Positions 33,904 through 36,209 of a DNA stretch of 36,209 nt are shown here, one piece after another. The notes beneath the pieces were generated by a model that saw only the letters and a list, made by a program, of their open reading frames with translations, was not told the DNA's origin and did no database searches. The stretch's first letter is position 1. Each line of letters starts with the position of its first letter. The position numbers and the translations under genes are program-made. Source of the stretch: Deltaproteobacteria bacterium (GTDB lineage Bacteria > Desulfobacterota > Binatia > HRBIN30); NCBI GenBank assembly GCA_016200585.1, contig JACQEN010000006.1:1-36209 (forward strand). The letters are read 5' to 3'.

Positions 33904-34489
33904 GTTCTGCCAGACGGGCGCGGGTCATGCGCTCGCGCAGGCCGCCTTCTCGTACGAAGGCTTGCTCGAGTTGGCGGATCTGTTGATCCAGGAGGTAGCT
34001 GGCGACGCGAATCAGGCCGACAATTACGTTGGCGCAAATCGCCGAATCGCTGTGCTCGATGCCCTTCCGGAAGGTAGCGTAGCTGGCATTCGGCGTGCGG
34101 TTCAGCTCGCGCAGCCGACGCGCGTATGCATGCTCCTTGGACCATTCCACGATGCCATGCAGGCGTAAGAAGTCGCGGTAGTCGGCGAGCAGCTCTTCCA
34201 GGCTCGCACGCGCCACATTGGTCAGTTTGATCTCCATTTCCTTCGAGGTCGCCGAGGCCATGCTGCCCTCGATGATGTTCTGCTTGCCCGAACGCGCCGC
34301 CTGAATCATCTGGTCGTGGGTGCGGCTGCGCTTGTCGATGAAGCGATTGCAGAAATAGACGGTGGCGTCGTAGACGATCTCGGCTTTCTGATAGGAGAGC
34401 AGGTTCTTGTAGCCACCGTGTCTTGGAATGAAGGGGCGGTGCATGGGAAGCCTCTGGAAAGGCGACATAAGCGACAACAGAGCCAACAA
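33887..34489 (-). CDS. Four-helix-bundle (S23/Avd-like) protein
   Basis: GYKNLLSYQKAEIVYDATVYFCNRFIDKRSRTHDQMIQAARSGKQNIIEGSMASATSKEMEIKLTNVARASLEELLADYRDFLRLHGI; start may be internal (MHRPFIPRHGGYKNLL). Confidence 0.82.
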   Translation of the reverse strand: MLALLSLMSPFQRLPMHRPFIPRHGGYKNLLSYQKAEIVYDATVYFCNRFIDKRSRTHDQMIQAARSGKQNIIEGSMASATSKEMEIKLTNVARASLEELLADYRDFLRLHGIVEWSKEHAYARRLRELNRTPNASYATFRKGIEHSDSAICANVIVGLIRVASYLLDQQIRQLEQAFVREGGLRERMTRARLAERRDTS

Positions 34490-34576
34490 CGACTGCTGTC
34501 CTTGGAGTCCTTGGCGTCGCCTTGGTCGTCAAATCTTCAGAGACTCTACAGACACTCGCGTCACAGTCAACACAGC

Positions 34577-36209
34577 TTAGCCGATCTGCGCTAACTCCAG
34601 CCTTCCGGCCCAGCGGTGTTTCAAGACCACGCGCAACAGCTTTGATTCTGCCGTTTCCAGATTCGGGTCGCGCTGCAGCCAGCGATCGGCGGCGCGTTTG
34701 GCTTCCTCCATCAATCCACGATCGCGGATGAGATTGGCGACCCGGAAGTCCGGCAGGCCCGATTGCCGCGTCCCGAGCATCTCGCCGGGTCCGCGGATTT
34801 CCAGATCGACTTCCGCGATCTTGAAGCCGTCGTTGGAGGCCGCCAGAGCTTCGAGGCGGCGGCGCGTGTCGTCGCCGCGATGATACGGCGTCAGGAGGAT
34901 ACACAACGACGAATCGCTGCCGCGGCCGACACGCCCGCGCAGCTGGTGCAGCTGCGATAGACCGAAGCGTTCGGCGTGATCGACGACCATGATCGTCGCG
35001 TTGGGCACGTCGATGCCGACCTCGATGACCGTGGTGCTCACCAACAGCTGCACGTCGCCGGCTTTGAAGCGCCGCATCACTGCATCCTTCTCCGCCGGCT
35101 TCATCTTGCCGTGTACAAGTCCGACGCGGTAGCCGTGGAACAGCGTACGCGCCAGCTCCTGTGCCATTGTGGTGGCGTCGCGCAGGTCGCTGTCCTCCGA
35201 GCTCTCGACCAGCGGGTAGACGACGTAGCCTTGATGGCCGCGGTCGAGCTCGCGCTTCACCAGGTCGTAAACCTTCCCCTGCTCGCCCTCGTTTCGCAGC
35301 AGCGTACGCACCGGCTGCCGGCCCGGCGGCAACTCATCGAGCACCGACACGTCGAGGTCGCCGTATACCGTCATCGCCAGCGTGCGCGGGATCGGCGTCG
35401 CCGTCATCAACAAAATATCCGGCGCCGCCGCTTGCTCGCCGGCCATGCGCCGCAAAGCGCCGCGCTGCAGCACGCCGAAACGGTGCTGCTCGTCGATGAC
35501 GCCCAGACCCAAGGCTTTGAAGCGCACCCCCTCCTGAATCAAGGCATGCGTACCGACGACGAGCTGCGTTTCACCGCTGGCGATGCGCACATACAACGGC
35601 TTGCGCTGCGCCTTGGTGCGTGTTCCCGTCAGCAGCGATGCCTCGATTCCCAGAGCGCTCGTCAGCCCTTGAATGGTCGCGTAGTGCTGCTCGGCCAAAA
35701 GCTCGGTGGGAGCCATGAACGCGACCTGGTAGCCGTTCTCGATCGCCACCAACGCCGCCAACAGCGCGACGATCGTCTTGCCGCTGCCGACGTCACCCTG
35801 CACCAGACGATGCAACGGATGCGGTTGTGCCATGTCGGCAAGAATCTCGCCCACCACGCGCTGCTGGGCGCGCGTCAGCTGGAACGGCAGCGCGGCGCGC
35901 AGACGCTTGGTGAGCGTGCCGTTCTCGGGGAGCGCCAGGCCGCTCTCGCGTTCCACCGATCGCCGTCGCAATGCCATGCCGAGTTGCAGAAAGAACAACT
36001 CGTCGAACACCAGCGAACGATGCGCCGCCGAGCGGCAGGCGTTGAGCTGCTCGATGTCCGCCTCGCGTTCGGGAAAGTGCAAGAGCTGCATAGCGTGCCG
36101 CAGGTCGGTGACGCCGGCAACGCGCACCACTTCTTCGGGCAGGACACTCGGCAGCCGGTCGCCGAAGTCGCGCACCGTTTGATGCACGATCGAGCGCATG
36201 ACCGCGACG
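34577..36209 (-). CDS. recG: ATP-dependent DNA helicase RecG, N-terminus truncated by window edge
   Basis: LTRAQQRVVGEILADMAQPHPLHRLVQGDVGSGKTIVALLAALVAIENGYQVAFMAPTELLAEQHY...DEQHRFGVLQR...LLMTATPIPRTLAMTVYGDLDVSVLDELPPGRQPVRT...GRVGRGSDSSLC. Confidence 0.95.
   Translation of the reverse strand, partial: VAVMRSIVHQTVRDFGDRLPSVLPEEVVRVAGVTDLRHAMQLLHFPEREADIEQLNACRSAAHRSLVFDELFFLQLGMALRRRSVERESGLALPENGTLTKRLRAALPFQLTRAQQRVVGEILADMAQPHPLHRLVQGDVGSGKTIVALLAALVAIENGYQVAFMAPTELLAEQHYATIQGLTSALGIEASLLTGTRTKAQRKPLYVRIASGETQLVVGTHALIQEGVRFKALGLGVIDEQHRFGVLQRGALRRMAGEQAAAPDILLMTATPIPRTLAMTVYGDLDVSVLDELPPGRQPVRTLLRNEGEQGKVYDLVKRELDRGHQGYVVYPLVESSEDSDLRDATTMAQELARTLFHGYRVGLVHGKMKPAEKDAVMRRFKAGDVQLLVSTTVIEVGIDVPNATIMVVDHAERFGLSQLHQLRGRVGRGSDSSLCILLTPYHRGDDTRRRLEALAASNDGFKIAEVDLEIRGPGEMLGTRQSGLPDFRVANLIRDRGLMEEAKRAADRWLQRDPNLETAESKLLRVVLKHRWAGRLELAQIG

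Noticed and set aside
31168-34489. A complete diversity-generating retroelement
   Set aside because: No reverse transcriptase ORF and no template repeat resembling the DUF1566 3' end in the window.
1-36209. CRISPR array, transposase/IS, prophage structural genes, rRNA
   Set aside because: No regularly spaced direct repeats, no transposase or integrase motifs, no phage module (S74 chaperone alone is insufficient) and no rRNA signatures seen.

Overview
High-GC bacterial chromosomal window of about 36 kb, apparently from an uncultured lineage (taxonomy not determined). I read about 30 real protein genes, one tRNA-Asn(GTT) and several hairpins. Housekeeping and metabolic content includes phosphoglucomutase (left edge), phosphoglycerate mutase, UspA, Hsp20, a methyltransferase, a CaiB-type CoA transferase, GST, enoyl-CoA hydratase, a DHPS-like protein, Rrf2 plus ferredoxin, an ECF transporter, a frameshifted CoA-hydrolase/transferase and RecG (right edge). 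The accessory parts stand out more. (i) A three-gene cassette of poorly characterised genes lies downstream of tRNA-Asn (14.9-17.7 kb): a DnaJ-like Cys-rich protein, a 377-aa unknown with an internal duplication, and a divergent RmlA-like nucleotidyltransferase. (ii) A GMC oxidoreductase / Tat-type small subunit / cytochrome c cluster contains two tandem paralogous micro-ORFs (53 and 55 aa) missing from the supplied ORF track. Both have a signal peptide and the shared tail APALGD[AG]GLI-TM-R. (iii) A module from 24.7 to 31.1 kb has an AAA-ATPase/TPR regulator whose C-terminal domain reappears as a stand-alone small protein on the far side of a TonB-dependent receptor. Two near-identical 31-nt dyad-containing repeats (27/31 identical) flank the small gene. 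(iv) A secreted DNRLRE-like / repeat / S74-chaperone protein lies next to a DUF1566 protein. All calls come from reading the sequence; no database search was run.
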